Below, in pieces: positions 33,011 to 44,947 of a stretch of DNA of 64,000 nt. The first letter of the stretch is position 1; the number at the start of each line of letters is the position of its first letter. The notes beneath the pieces are model-generated. The model saw only the letters and a program-made list of their open reading frames with translations. It searched no databases and was not told where the DNA came from. A program made the position numbers and the translations under genes. Origin of the DNA: Niebla homalea (Eukaryota; Ascomycota; Lecanoromycetes; Lecanorales; Ramalinaceae); NCBI GenBank assembly GCA_019925105.1, contig JAHGAU010000005.1, forward strand, positions 1,302,001 through 1,366,000, written 5' to 3'.

Positions 33011-34720
33011 ATGCTGGTATTCGAGGCTGTCCTGGAAGTCGTCTGCGTGAGCTTGCCCGGTTACATCGTCGCCCGTCAAGGCATGTTCACGGCAGAGATG
33101 CAGAAGTTTACGGCCAATCTGAATGTAGCCCTCTTCACACCATGCCTTAGTATGTACACACCACTGCACGACTGACCTTCTCTTAACATCTCTCATAGTT
33201 TTCACCAAGCTCGCGTCACAGCTGACGGCGGACAAGTTGGTCGATCTCGCCATTATCCCAGCCATCTTCATCGTTCAAACCTTGGTATCCTATCTCTGCG
33301 CGCTGGCGATTGCGAGGCTTTTTGGCTTTGCCAAGAGACCTCGGAACTTCGTGATAGCCATGGGGGTAAGGCTCAAGCGTGTCCCAAATCCTCCCTCAAG
33401 CGCATTCGAGTAACGGATGAACAGGTCTTCGGCAATTCCAATTCCCTCCCGATCTCGCTCGTCTTGTCTCTCTCTCAGACCATCCGAGGTCTGCACTGGG
33501 ACAAGATGCCTGGTGATAATGATGGTGAAGTTGCGGCACGAGGCATTCTTTATCTCCTGATCTTCCAACAACTAGGTCAGCTTGTCCGCTGGAGTTGGGG
33601 CTACAACGTCTTACTTGCACCGCCTGACAAGATCGAACAAAGTAGGGCAAACGTCTCATCGTCAATGGAAAGGGGCGATGCTCAGGCTGCAGACGAGCGT
33701 CAAAGGCTTTTGGATGCTCCGGGCGCTACAGATGTGGAAGAGGCTTACGGGAGTGGCTCTGACGAGCCGACATATGTCCCGGGGACCGTCCGGCCTGAAA
33801 GCGCCAGTGGCTCTGGCAACGAGGCACCTTTTTGCTCCGGCGAACAAACCCCTGTGACACATCAGCAGCACACCTTGGCCCCTTCATCCAAGAGTCAAGC
33901 CCCTAAAGATCTGGCGGCCTCGCTCGATGGGCGTTCAAAGGACTCATCTGTAAACACAAATGACGACCAAAACAAGATGCGCCAAAATCAGGATGCCGCA
34001 CAAAAAGTCAGGGAGTCACTTCTGCGCTGGAAAGCATCAGCGCGAAACGCTGGCCAGACAGCGTTTTCCGTCCTCATCCAACGGACAAAATCTAGACTTG
34101 ACATGCTGCCAAAGCCACTGAAGCGATTCTTGAACGCGACGGTTAGCTGGCTCGGCAAATTTTTGGCAGGAGTGTGGGAGTTCATGAATCCGCCCCTATG
34201 GGCAATGTTGGCGGCAATCGTCGTAGCCTCAATACCAAATTTGCAGCGATTCTTCTTCGCGGACGGGACCTTCTTTAAGAACTCGGTGACCAGTGCCATC
34301 CGGCAGAGCGGTGGAGTGGCGGTACCTTTAATCCTTGTGGTACTTGGGGGCAACCTGGCACGGAATACATTGCCAGATGAGCATCACAGTGTGCAAGAGG
34401 ACAGGGAAGAAACCAAACTACTCATTGCCGCATTGGTCAGTCGTATGCTACTGCCACTGATCATTATGGCCCCGTTGTTGGCCATCACTGCCAAGTACAT
34501 TCCTGTCAGCATCCTGGGCGATCCCATCTTCATCATCGTCTGCTTTCTCATCACTGGAGCACCGACCGCTCTACAGCTGGCCCAAATATGTCAAATCAAC
34601 AACGTCTATATGGGAGCCATGTCGAGGTTGCTCTTCCAAAGCTACGTCGTATGGATTCTTCCCTCAACCTTGGTCTTGGTCATGTGCGCTTTGGAGGTCG
34701 TGGAATGGGCTCAGCGATAG
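33011..34720 (+). CDS. Auxin efflux carrier (PIN-like) family membrane transporter
   Basis: Three exons: 33,011-33,149, 33,199-33,365 and 33,425-34,720, with 49- and 59-nt introns, giving 533 aa. The N-terminal half is hydrophobic (MLVFEAVLEVVCVSLPGYIV...) and contains the family block GNSNSLPISLVLSL and DNDGEVAARGI. A hydrophilic, Ser/Asp/Gln-rich loop spans residues 176 to about 335. The C-terminal half has several membrane spans (PPLWAMLAAIVVASIPNLQ, GAPTALQLAQIC). This two-bundle layout with a long loop is that of the Mem_trans family, which includes yeast Ecm3 and YBR287W, mostly ER-associated and of unknown substrate. I chose the ATG at 33,011 because upstream in-frame residues look non-coding. 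Convergent with UTP10. Confidence 0.9.
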
Positions 34721-34968
34721 TCAAGCTCCTCTGCGCATCTTTTTTGCTCATTTCACGGTTTTCAAGCATACGATGTGATTCCTATGCCTTGATGGACATT
34801 GCCCATGTCTGCACCTCGGCAGGCCATTTTTGTGTGACACAGGACAACGGAAGGGACATAACAACAGCAAATCCATACCAAATGGGTCCGCGATGAAATG
34901 GTCTACAATCGCCGTTCCCTGGCAAGGCTCTACTATTGCCTCAACCAGCTAGATTTTCAGCCGGCCAT

Positions 34969-37900
34969 CTATTGCAACCTTGGATCCAGGCGTTCGCCCA
35001 AGATCTCCTCGATCTTTTGGATCCACCGTGACGTCTCTTTCTCGACGAGCTCGTCATCGTCTTCTTGTAATTCGCTCAGCGTAGGAAGCAATTCAGGCAG
35101 CAAGGCCAACCACTCTTCCCCGATATGGTCGGTCAGAGCCCGCTCGCATTGCACCGATGCTAGACGAATATCACTGCGCTCTGACTGCATATGCTTAATA
35201 AGCAACGAATTCAGTTCCCTGTGATGCGTCAACGATTCTGTGGTACTTGCCAGCTGGACAATAGTAGGTATCAGCTCGGCATGCAGGTCTGATTGTGCCA
35301 CTTTGGAGACTTGCGATGCCAAGGTGGATGCAATCCGGGTGAAATGCGTTGGTCTTCTGGAAATTCCTGCATAAAGATGAGCAAGACTGATAATAATGTC
35401 AACACCTATTGGGATGACATGATAGACACACCATCCTGATCGTGCCTCATGATCGCACGCAGAGTCCGCATTATACGACGCCATAGAATAAGTGCCTCGT
35501 TGCCATCATGCCGAACATTTTCTACCGTGGCCATCATATCGTCAACCAGGAAGCTGGCATAGCTTGTAACGACTGACTGTACCATACCGTGGGCATCAGT
35601 ACTATCCCAGGCAATTATATGAATACGGGTGCCTACCTTGAGACTATCGAAGAACGCATGTAGGAAGGTATAGAGTGTTATTTGCCGATAGCATCTTCCT
35701 TCATGGTCATCTTTGGACAAGGAGGCATGGATCCATTCCGTTGCTCTCCCAACAAACGGTCGAAAGGCGGCGTCATTGAGTTTCAGAGTCGTCGCAATCG
35801 CTGCGTTGCTGATCATAGCCTCGGTCTCATCGAGCTCCGAATCATTATAACCACTGGATTTTCGCGGTGATGATTGAATTCGGCGGAGATCGAATACCTT
35901 GAGGAACAGACCACTCAGGATGTTCCATTGCCTCAGTATTGCGGGTTTGCTTTGCCGTTCTACAGTGAGCTGAATCAGCTTCATGTGTTGATTGACTGCC
36001 AAAGGCCCTTCTTTCATGGCGTATTCCCATGTCCTTGTCAATGCTAGAAAGACTTCACCGGCCCCTACATGATTCGCCAACACACCCGTGGTATTCTCCC
36101 GGGCTTGGTCGCATTCGGAGCCCATGTAGCTGTTGGCAGACCTATATGAAGCAATCAGAAGACGATCCAAACTTGGCCCGGTAATACCCCACGGTACGTG
36201 GAGCAATATAGATGCCACACAGGAATGCGTTGCTTTATGGAGTTCGTGGCTCTCGGATCCAGGAGCAATACTGTCTGCCATATTGTCCACCGCACCACTA
36301 AATGTGAGCGGGATCAATGGGACAGATGCTCCGCCCGTAGTCTCGATGAGAGTAGTAAGACAGATAAGAGTAGCCACACGCACACTCGAGTTCAATGCTC
36401 TCATGCAAACAGGAGCTGCAAGCGTGGCGGTTTGTTTCACGACGCTCTCGGGATCTTTCCTTCCAAATAGCCCAATCATTTTGTCTACCGCTTTCAGAGC
36501 TGTGATTTTTAGTGCTACATCAGACGCATCTTCTACAGTAGAGATCAGTGATGTCAAAAATGTGATGCACAGCGTCCGTGCCGACGGATCTCTCGAAGCG
36601 TCATCCAGGCGTTTTCCAAAGGAACGAATCATCAACTCTTGACTCTGATCATCATCAACGCGAGTCAGAAACCTCTCAAATAAACGAGTAGATTCAGCCA
36701 TGGGTAGTAGTCTTAGTAGTGCTGCCAAAGCCTGCTCGCAGGCCAAGTTTATGCGACGACTAATGCTGCAAGCCTTGACGAGTTTCAAAATCTGGCCTAG
36801 GATCTCTTCGCACAATGCCCGAGCGGCCGAAGCAGCATCTGCGCCGTGATCATCGAGAAGGTTATGCCTTGTACCATCAATCAGGTTTTGACACGTCAGA
36901 ATAGCGGGAACGAAATTAAACAGGTGGATCAAGCACTCGTCTCTGGTATTGCCCGCCTCAGGACGAAGAATTTCTGTCGCGAATGCTGGTTTCGATTTGG
37001 TCGCATCAGATAGCAGGTTCAGGTAAGATTGGATCGCGGTGAGCTGTATCTGGATGCTGTACTGCTTACAAAAGGCCACGGCAAACCGTACAATACGACG
37101 CCCTCGAGGGTATCTGTTGAGAAGAACTGCAATAAATAGATGCAGATAGGGTGTAGGCCCAAGATGTTCCAATAGTGATGTGTAGATATCCATTCGTTGC
37201 TGCTCCGGCACATGCTCAAATGCTGCGACGAAGTTCAAGAGGAGTTCAACAACACCGCTATGGGGACTGATTTTGCGAAGTTCCAAAGTCTGCACGTATC
37301 TAGGAATAAGGGTCTCCATAATTTGTTTGACCACATGCCTCGAGAAGCTATCCTGATGAGGAAGCATGTCAGATCCTAGGAATGTGAAGATAGGCATCAC
37401 ACTGTTTAACATGCTTTTGGGCACGATTGGCGTCAGGGCCGCCACCAGTGATAATCCCGTGTTACGGGCTTGCTGGCTGGGGGTGGTCCTGATGCATTCG
37501 ACTAATACATCTGCGCGAATGGCGGACTGGTCAATATGCTCACGCGACAGGACGGGGAGGCCCTGAAGGATTGTGAGGACACAATTCATTGCCAGGACCT
37601 GCATATAGCCTAAGTTGCCTCTGACCTGGTCTCGCGCAAGCTGTAGGTCAGATAAAATGTCAAATAGATAAGGCAACAATTCTGTGCAACCCGCTGGTTG
37701 GCATTCTTCCACCAATTCGAGTACGAAGGTAACTGCTCTAAACTTCATACCTACATCATACTCATGGGAAGCACCATGAGTTTCCGAGGAGCTCAGCGCT
37801 AAACGACGACGCTTCGGGGTTGAATGGTTGCTCGGCAAAGAGCTAGTGATCACAGGTAGATCATCGAGTAATGCCAAAAGCGTCACTGGTGATAGGGATA

Positions 37901-40535
37901 ATGAGGCTAGAGTCTCTAGGGCCTGCATTGACTGCGAAGTATGGGCGTGGCTATTTGGCCGCAAACCCTTTCGTAGAAGTAATTTCGCCAGCGTCGATTG
38001 CACGCCAGGAGGCCAGACAGATGACCAATTCTTCCTTATCAATTCAAGGGTCTTTTCTGTCACAATGGATGGCGGTGGTTTATGTGATGCCTCCAGGATT
38101 TCCTGTAGAATTGATGCGCTTTCTGCGTCCGTGCCCAGAATGCCCAAGTGCGCTTCAACGAAAACTCCCATGTTGATGCGCGCTTCTTGGCATGCTTCGA
38201 AAAGAGTAGCTCCATGTGCTGAAGTCAAAGCTGTTATAGCAGGTGACAAGGCGTTCATGGTGGTCAATTTACCAACAGCACGAACCTTGTTTAAAGTTTG
38301 GAAGAGGAACAATTTCACACTCAACACTGGAGTGTAAATAGCATGACTGCACAGAAGTCTGAAGATGGCTTGCCTGTCTTGACTCGAACCAAAACCCTTA
38401 CTTTCCGTATCTTGTTGCCTACTGAGTAATTCACTCACAACCAGATCCCGCACATTATTGGAGTGAATTGTGCACGTCTCTATACCAGGCACGACGACAA
38501 GATCATAGAAGCGTAAAACTGCCGTTGAAGAGAGCCATTGGATGTACTTAGATTTCTCGCCCCAACCATAGACGTGGTTTTGGCCAAGTAGAAGAGTCTT
38601 GGCTTGTCCCTTGCTCCGGTTGAGATAGTCACGTATGGTTAGGACTAGGTCGGCAGTCGCAGCCCTAACGCTAGCGATACCATCGAAGAGACCGTAGAGG
38701 ACGTAGGGAAGCAAGAACTGTAGGTCATAACCTGTTCCAGTACTTCGAATATGATCAGTCATCCTATATATGGCTGCCATTCGCACATCTGCTCCGTCGA
38801 CTCCACACCACATCCTAACCAGAAAGGAGCTGTAGAAGAATTTGCTGCTTGCCGTATCTCCCTTCAGTGCCGGCAATGCAGTGAAATCCGACATTAGCTC
38901 CTTATCTTGACAAGCATGCAAGAAAGCTTCTCGAAGGGTATTGAAAATGGGGGGGAGAGGACTGGCCAGAAAGCTTTCTTCGCTAATGCTGGTGGTGCTC
39001 AATATAGATGCGGTGTGCTCCAAGTTTGGGAGACGACGTCCTGCATGCTTTTGGTCTCTGTTCATCTCCCAGATCAATGCGTCCTTCTGACTGGCAAAGC
39101 TTTCTCGGCTAGTTTCCACATAAAGAGGAGGCCCTGCCGGCTTGCTGCAGAAACCCGGCCTGATGAGTTTCTTTAAAGCTGAGGTAGCAGGAGAGCCCGC
39201 AAGATGTGAACGTAAATCAGATAGGAGGTCATTAGGTGGCGCAGGGGATGCTACCCCTACAGCCACATCTTTTGCTGTGTCGAAGATGTTCTCAAGGGCT
39301 TTGACATTGGATGCTTCGTCCATGAGTTGCCGTTCGAGAAGAGATTTTACCAGTGATATCTTGCGAACACTCTGAGAATGGCGAAGACTGGCCATGATGC
39401 CATTTACTGTACCTAGGACAAGCCTACCCACGCTGCACTGCTGCCTGACGACCACGAGATCATCAACAAGACCGTCTCGTTTCATGAGTGCACCAAGGAC
39501 AGCTTCAGGAAGGTCTGCTAGACGTAGGTGCTCTGCCAGGTGTGCCAGGCAAAGCAGTCCAGCTTCAATGGACCCATCCCAGTCGGAGGTTACCGCTTCC
39601 ATGAGCGCTTTCAACAGCCCATCATTCAGAGAAGAGCTGGAAGCTAATACAGTCACCAATACATAGCTTGCCACACGCAGGTCTGGAGCCCCTCTGAGAG
39701 AGAGCAGGTCGTTCAATAGACATATGATAAAATTCAACCCATCTTCTTCACCTTCGTAATGCGTTTCGAGTCTTGAAGAGCTCATCTGCAGACTGAGCCG
39801 AACCATTGTCTCGGAAACAGTGGTGGTGTAAAAAGAAAGCAGTCTACTATGTTGGTAGTTCAATTGACAGCAATTGATAACGTATCTTGTCATGCCGGCG
39901 AACAGACTTCTGCTGTTTGTTAAGGCGAGGGCCATGACATGACGTGGGGCACAAGCCGGTATCTGTACATAGGGGTTCAAGAACTCGATATCAGGTGGTA
40001 GTGATCTGGGTAATATGGAGAGGACGGCGGGAAATATGGGGGTTTCATGGTAAGGCATAAAAGTCATGACAAATAAGCTTGTGTTTAGTTCATGTACTCT
40101 GTCGCATACGACGTTAGGTGATGATGCCCATTTACTTTCTGATAAGGAGCAGACGGACCTGAATCTTCTGATTAACCATTCGACAGACCTCAAAGCGGGT
40201 TTTAAGTGCAATCGTGCTCCAACGAGGCTGAGAAAGCCCTCCAGCAACTGGTCAAGCTGTTTGTTCTGAAGACTTGTCATTTGAGACCGATCCAGACGCT
40301 TGCTGTGATCACTGAATAAATACTCGTAGTAGAGGGCATGTCTGTTGTCCAGATGACAAAGGTCCTGAAACCCTTCGGAACAGAAGTCGAAAATGGTATC
40401 AATATCTTGATTCTTTGCTATTTTTGCATCAAATAAGAGTGATTGAGAATGAGCGTTTGAGTGCAATCTCAAATCCAAGTGACTAGCAGAAGCTGCACGG
40501 AGTTGGGACAATTGGCTGGCAAGAGCTGGCGCCAT
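34969..40535 (-). CDS. UTP10: U3 snoRNP/SSU processome protein Utp10 (HEATR1/BP28)
   Basis: A scaffold of the nucleolar t-UTP subcomplex needed for pre-18S rRNA transcription and processing. The long first exon (40,535-35,459) and a last exon (35,405-34,969) join over a 53-nt intron (35,406-35,458, GTGCG...ATAG), giving 1,837 aa, normal for fungal Utp10. The N-terminus MAPALASQLSQL...LDLRLHSNAHSQSLLFD with a DxDTIFDFCSEGFQDL block is the family signature. The body is HEAT-like helices. The C-terminus EEWLALLPELLPTLSELQEDDDE...WIQKIEEILGE is the BP28CT end. The 5' splice site is inferred, and a neighbouring GT would also keep the frame. Convergent with the transporter (248 bp) and divergent from NRDE2 (460 bp). 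Confidence 0.93.
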
Positions 40536-40995
40536 AGTATGTTACTATTACTGGTGTTCCCGGATGCCAGGATGCAACATTCTTACGACCTCATCAGTGA
40601 TTAATGTCAGGTTCAATTTGGGCTGATTTCACCAGTACTCAAATTTTCCGGACATGGGGCGCCATTAGCATTGCTTAGCTCGACCTAAAAAGGTATAGAG
40701 CTAGGGCGAAGACAACGCACTTGAGCTACCGTCGCCACCCAAGCTCCTAGGAACAGCCGCCGAGGCACTACCTTAAGTGAAGATAAGGTTGAGTACCCTA
40801 CCTTTGACAACGGCCGTGGATGGGGGAGCATTTCGATCTTGCTCGTGGCTAGAGCAAATCCATGTAATTCTGGTGTGAAAAAAGGTTTGGGTAGAATGTT
40901 GTTGTCATGCCCACGGAATAAGTAGACTTCCATCTCTCATTCGCTTCTCTTGGAGGCTTAAAATTACATGTCCAGTGACCACATCTACCCTGGGC
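40536..40995. other. Divergent promoter region of UTP10 and NRDE2
   Basis: 460 bp. No gene or distinctive element recognised. Confidence 0.5.
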
Positions 40996-43900
40996 ATGAG
41001 CAACTCAGACTCTCATCGTCAAGGTCCGGGGTCACAAAGCCATGAAGAAAACCGAGAAACAACACCTAGGTTTACAAGTTTCAAGCCGTCCTCTCTCATC
41101 ACTTCATTTCATAAAAGTGAAACGAACAGCTCGGCAAGCCGCCTAGATTTCCACACAAAGGATAGGAGGCAACATAATACCTGGCCTAACAATTGCCGCA
41201 ATTCCAAACATTCACTTGACCAGATTCGTCCTGCAAAGGCCTTTAATCAATGCCCTACAGATCCTGAAGAGTCACCCACTTGTCAAGGGTTCGAAATAAA
41301 TACTGTAGGTGATCCTCAAAACCAGGAATTTGAGAGTCTTAATAGATCTGAAATCGCGCACTATGTCCGATTTGGTGCTGGAAACCTTATTGGCCTTGAT
41401 CAGTCTTTGAGGATAGATCGATCATCATCGAATCTGTCTAAGATTCTCCTCGAGTCCGATCAATATGTCGAGGGGAATTGGAGTGGATCTCGGACGTTGT
41501 GCTCGCCCATTCAGCCCGATGGAAGAGAGCTGCAGTACGAATCGCGATCTGTTGATGGCGATCTCACCGGTCTCGATTCTAATTTTATACCGTTCGAAGA
41601 CAGCCGCCCTCCAAACGAGACGGGTTGGCCTCCAATTGAAGATTCCGGTCTAGAAACGACCCAAGATCAGCTCTTAGATGACAACCCTTCTGGAAACCTA
41701 GTTCCGAGAAACGGCTCCCGTTTCGGTAATGATCAGCAATTTCAGAACAGGACTCAAAGGTCTGTTGATCGCTCGTTCATATTGCGGATCGCCACAAGTG
41801 CAGGGCAAGAAGAGACATTTTCCCACAGAATCCGACAAGATCCGAGTGATCTTCAAGCATGGCTAGGCCTGATATCTTGTCGCCCTTCTGCTCATGTATC
41901 AAACGGGACTTATGCAGAAAGGAAGAGTATGGCAGATGTCAGGCTGTCCCTCTACGCCCAAGCTCTTGTGCACGCCAGAGGAGCTCATGCCAAAGAACAG
42001 CTTACCTTAGGCATGATGTCTGAAGCGAGGATGACTTGGACCGCCGCGAAGCAAGCCTCTCAATGGACCAAGATCCTGGATGAGCAACCCGAATCTGTGA
42101 TGCTCAAGATGCAAAATCTGAACTTTGCGCAGACTGACAACGATTCGTTTGACTATGACGATGTTCGTCAAGCATATCTAGATTGCTTGAAACTAATTCA
42201 AGATAGACGCGCGAGATGCGCATCCTGCTCGTCTGAAAACGTTGAATTCTATGAACTCCAGATCTATGTTACTCTCCGGATGACATTGTTCTTGCGAGAA
42301 GCTGGGTACGTTGAATACTCAATTGCAGCATGGCAGGCGCTACTGGAATTCGAGTTCTTTAGGCCCACCACTTTTACGGATGAGCGACAATATAGCGCTT
42401 CCCTATCCTCAGAGACCGTTGCCTCTTTCAAGGCCTTTTGGGATGCGGAAGTATCACGCATTGGCGATATAGATGCTCAGGGTTGGAGCCATCTAGATGC
42501 TGCGCAGGTTCCTAGTGCGCCTTTGCAACCCAAGCCAGCCGGTAGTGCGGGGGCTGCCGGTAGCCATTCCAGCATTCGGGAGCATCTGGCTGCTTGGTCG
42601 GCCGGTGAGCATGCAAAAGCTCGCGAGTCACATCTACCGGCGCGTATACAGCATACTCTGGCTACTACAGACCCTTTCGGAATTGTTCTCTTCCCTGAAG
42701 TGGAACCCTTCCTGATCGTAGCAGCTGCCCCAACCTGTAGACAACTGCTTATCGACGCGTTCCTGGTCTTCTGCGGGCTTCCGCCGAACCAAAATGGGTC
42801 GGGCGGGAAGATTCGGTCATGGCAAAATGATCCTTTTGTTTTCCAGGCATCATCGACTGCGGACCAACGAACATCCAATCTCTTCGAGATTCCCTTAATG
42901 AGAAGCTTTCAAATTCATCAGCAGACGTTGTGGGCCGATCCCAAGGACTGGTTCTACGCCTTCTCTCCTGACGAAAACATCTTTGCCACGCACAGATCGT
43001 TGTGTCTCGATTGGGTACTTCGTGTCATAGATTCCCTCATCAATGTACGGGCGGAGGGCTCGGATCTTGCAGAATATCGCCTCGCATTAGAGACCGCTGT
43101 CGCCCCTACTTGTGCTCGTAAGAAGGCGAAAGCTCTTTTAAAAACATATCCGACTAGTCTCCGCCTCTACAATGGACTTGCATTATTGGAGCATCGCTTA
43201 GTGGGTTCGGACAGGGCTTGTAACATTATTTTCAGAGCACTAGATATGTCCAGAGATCTCGATCAGCTATCGCAACAAGAGTCTATACTTCTCTGGCACT
43301 CCTTGATGTGGTCGTATCTGTATGATGGGATGTACGATAAAGCTCTTGATACCATTTCCTGCTATCCGGACTTGTCTCCGGACAAGACGAGTTCGGTTCT
43401 TAATGCCATACAGGTATACTCAAATCCACGAGACGACGTTCCTTCTGCTAATGCTGCCAAGTATTTGACCAGCACCCGTGATCAGCTTTTATCCAATGGC
43501 GAAGGCCAGCTTGCAGCGACGGCCGCAGATTCTATTGTCCTGCTCACTTATCTACAGAATAATCTGTCTTTGGTGGCGGCCAGTGAAACATTCGAATCCA
43601 ACATAATTGGATGTGGTGCTCATTTCTTAGACCGGACTTATAAGGAACAATCGTATCAAATGTTTTCGCGCCTCATCTACCATCACTGCACAAGGTCAAA
43701 GCAGTTCAAACCAGTGGACGTCGGATTGCTGCTTGCTAAAGCCGTTGCTGAATTCCCACTGAACCCTATCTTCTTATCGCTATTCTCCTGGCACCAAGCC
43801 CGCTCCCGTATCGATGACAGGTTGCAAGCAATGAGGGATGTGGTTTTCAATTCCGATGCAATGGATGATGAGACCGGCAGTGTCATCATCCATTCATGGG

Positions 43901-44277
43901 CCATATACAGTGAGATGAGACGAAGCCTGTCCTTAGGAAGCAACACGAATGCGACTCGCGCCACCTTTGAGCGTGCGGTTGAAAGCGCAGGTGGGAAGCA
44001 TTGTGCTGCTCTATGGAGGAGATACTTCCTCTTTGAGAAAAGTAAAGGAGAGGACCAAAGGGCAAAAGATGTCCTCTACCGGAGCATCACCGCCTGTCCC
44101 TGGATTAAAGACTTATATCTCGTTGCGTTTGACTACCTACGTGATGTACCTCATGCCATGCCTGAGGCTGAGATCACAGGCATCTACTATGTCATGGAGC
44201 GAAAGGGCATGAGGCTACATAATGACCTAAATCTGGTCAATGAGACGAATAGAGGATGGAACGATGACCGATGTTGA
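40996..44277 (+). CDS. NRDE2: NRDE-2 family protein (RNA silencing / nuclear RNA surveillance)
   Basis: NRDE-2 family proteins are nuclear, bind the exosome helicase Mtr4 and act in nuclear RNAi or transcript surveillance. A single exon gives 1,093 aa, the usual size. After a polar N-terminus with the PRFTSFKPSS block common to the family, HAT-repeat-like helices run from about residue 260 to the end, opening with FSHRIRQDPSDLQAWLGLISCRP and including FPLNPIFLSLFSWHQARSR. I chose the ATG at 40,996; the same frame is open to a GTG at 40,975, and an out-of-frame ATG lies at 40,968, so a small upstream exon cannot be excluded. The presence of NRDE2 next to a RIP-silenced block is only a juxtaposition. 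Confidence 0.85.
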   Translation: MSNSDSHRQGPGSQSHEENRETTPRFTSFKPSSLITSFHKSETNSSASRLDFHTKDRRQHNTWPNNCRNSKHSLDQIRPAKAFNQCPTDPEESPTCQGFEINTVGDPQNQEFESLNRSEIAHYVRFGAGNLIGLDQSLRIDRSSSNLSKILLESDQYVEGNWSGSRTLCSPIQPDGRELQYESRSVDGDLTGLDSNFIPFEDSRPPNETGWPPIEDSGLETTQDQLLDDNPSGNLVPRNGSRFGNDQQFQNRTQRSVDRSFILRIATSAGQEETFSHRIRQDPSDLQAWLGLISCRPSAHVSNGTYAERKSMADVRLSLYAQALVHARGAHAKEQLTLGMMSEARMTWTAAKQASQWTKILDEQPESVMLKMQNLNFAQTDNDSFDYDDVRQAYLDCLKLIQDRRARCASCSSENVEFYELQIYVTLRMTLFLREAGYVEYSIAAWQALLEFEFFRPTTFTDERQYSASLSSETVASFKAFWDAEVSRIGDIDAQGWSHLDAAQVPSAPLQPKPAGSAGAAGSHSSIREHLAAWSAGEHAKARESHLPARIQHTLATTDPFGIVLFPEVEPFLIVAAAPTCRQLLIDAFLVFCGLPPNQNGSGGKIRSWQNDPFVFQASSTADQRTSNLFEIPLMRSFQIHQQTLWADPKDWFYAFSPDENIFATHRSLCLDWVLRVIDSLINVRAEGSDLAEYRLALETAVAPTCARKKAKALLKTYPTSLRLYNGLALLEHRLVGSDRACNIIFRALDMSRDLDQLSQQESILLWHSLMWSYLYDGMYDKALDTISCYPDLSPDKTSSVLNAIQVYSNPRDDVPSANAAKYLTSTRDQLLSNGEGQLAATAADSIVLLTYLQNNLSLVAASETFESNIIGCGAHFLDRTYKEQSYQMFSRLIYHHCTRSKQFKPVDVGLLLAKAVAEFPLNPIFLSLFSWHQARSRIDDRLQAMRDVVFNSDAMDDETGSVIIHSWAIYSEMRRSLSLGSNTNATRATFERAVESAGGKHCAALWRRYFLFEKSKGEDQRAKDVLYRSITACPWIKDLYLVAFDYLRDVPHAMPEAEITGIYYVMERKGMRLHNDLNLVNETNRGWNDDRC

Positions 44278-44947
44278 TGCAGGCTCTTCATGGTTATTAA
44301 CAAGAGCGCACAAATGATGGCATGATCTTCGCATTCTCCTAACACTCCGCCTAAGACGACGGGGGTGCACGAAATAGCCTTCATTGGCCACAGGCCCGCA
44401 TCAATGGTGAGGAATCGTTCACAAAAGAACATTAATCAGAACCTATCCCTGGGCCCAAGTTGACGTCCCAGGTGAAGGAGTACAGCGGTGGAAGGGGCTT
44501 CTGAGTGAGGAATTGAATAGTCGATCAAGTTAAAAGCTCAACCAGATGAATAACACAGGACGCGTGCAAGTAGCTTTTCGAGCCAATACTCCATACCTAT
44601 CGATGTCTTGTAAAGTTTGCATGTTTGAAGCGATGCTGGCCCCCATTTGCCCTGGGTAGGTAGACCTCAGTGACGTTTCTTCCAGTCTGATCGATGTCCT
44701 GCACGGTTCATATCATTGTTTTACCTAGACGCCATCAGAGTGAAGCATCAAATGACGAGCGGCAAGCGTCAAAGATAACAATTGAGACTCGCAATGGCGT
44801 TCTCCATCTCCAGTCTCAATGGCTTTTTGTTCTATTAATAGAAAGTATCATGAAGGTACCAGTTCATTCTAATCATTGCGTCCTTGGTCATCGAGACCCT
44901 GCGACGGCAGCATGGTCGATGGTAGCGGTACCCTTGAACAAGAGAAG
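44278..44947. other. Convergent intergenic region NRDE2 / RDH54
   Basis: 670 bp of unique sequence. The open frames here are short and not recognisable. Confidence 0.5.

Noticed and set aside
35385..35410. A 24-nt intron at the end of UTP10
   Set aside because: Too short to splice; a 53-nt GT-AG intron restores the frame equally well.
40975..40977. GTG as the start of NRDE2
   Set aside because: A nuclear fungal gene should use ATG; the first in-frame ATG is at 40,996.
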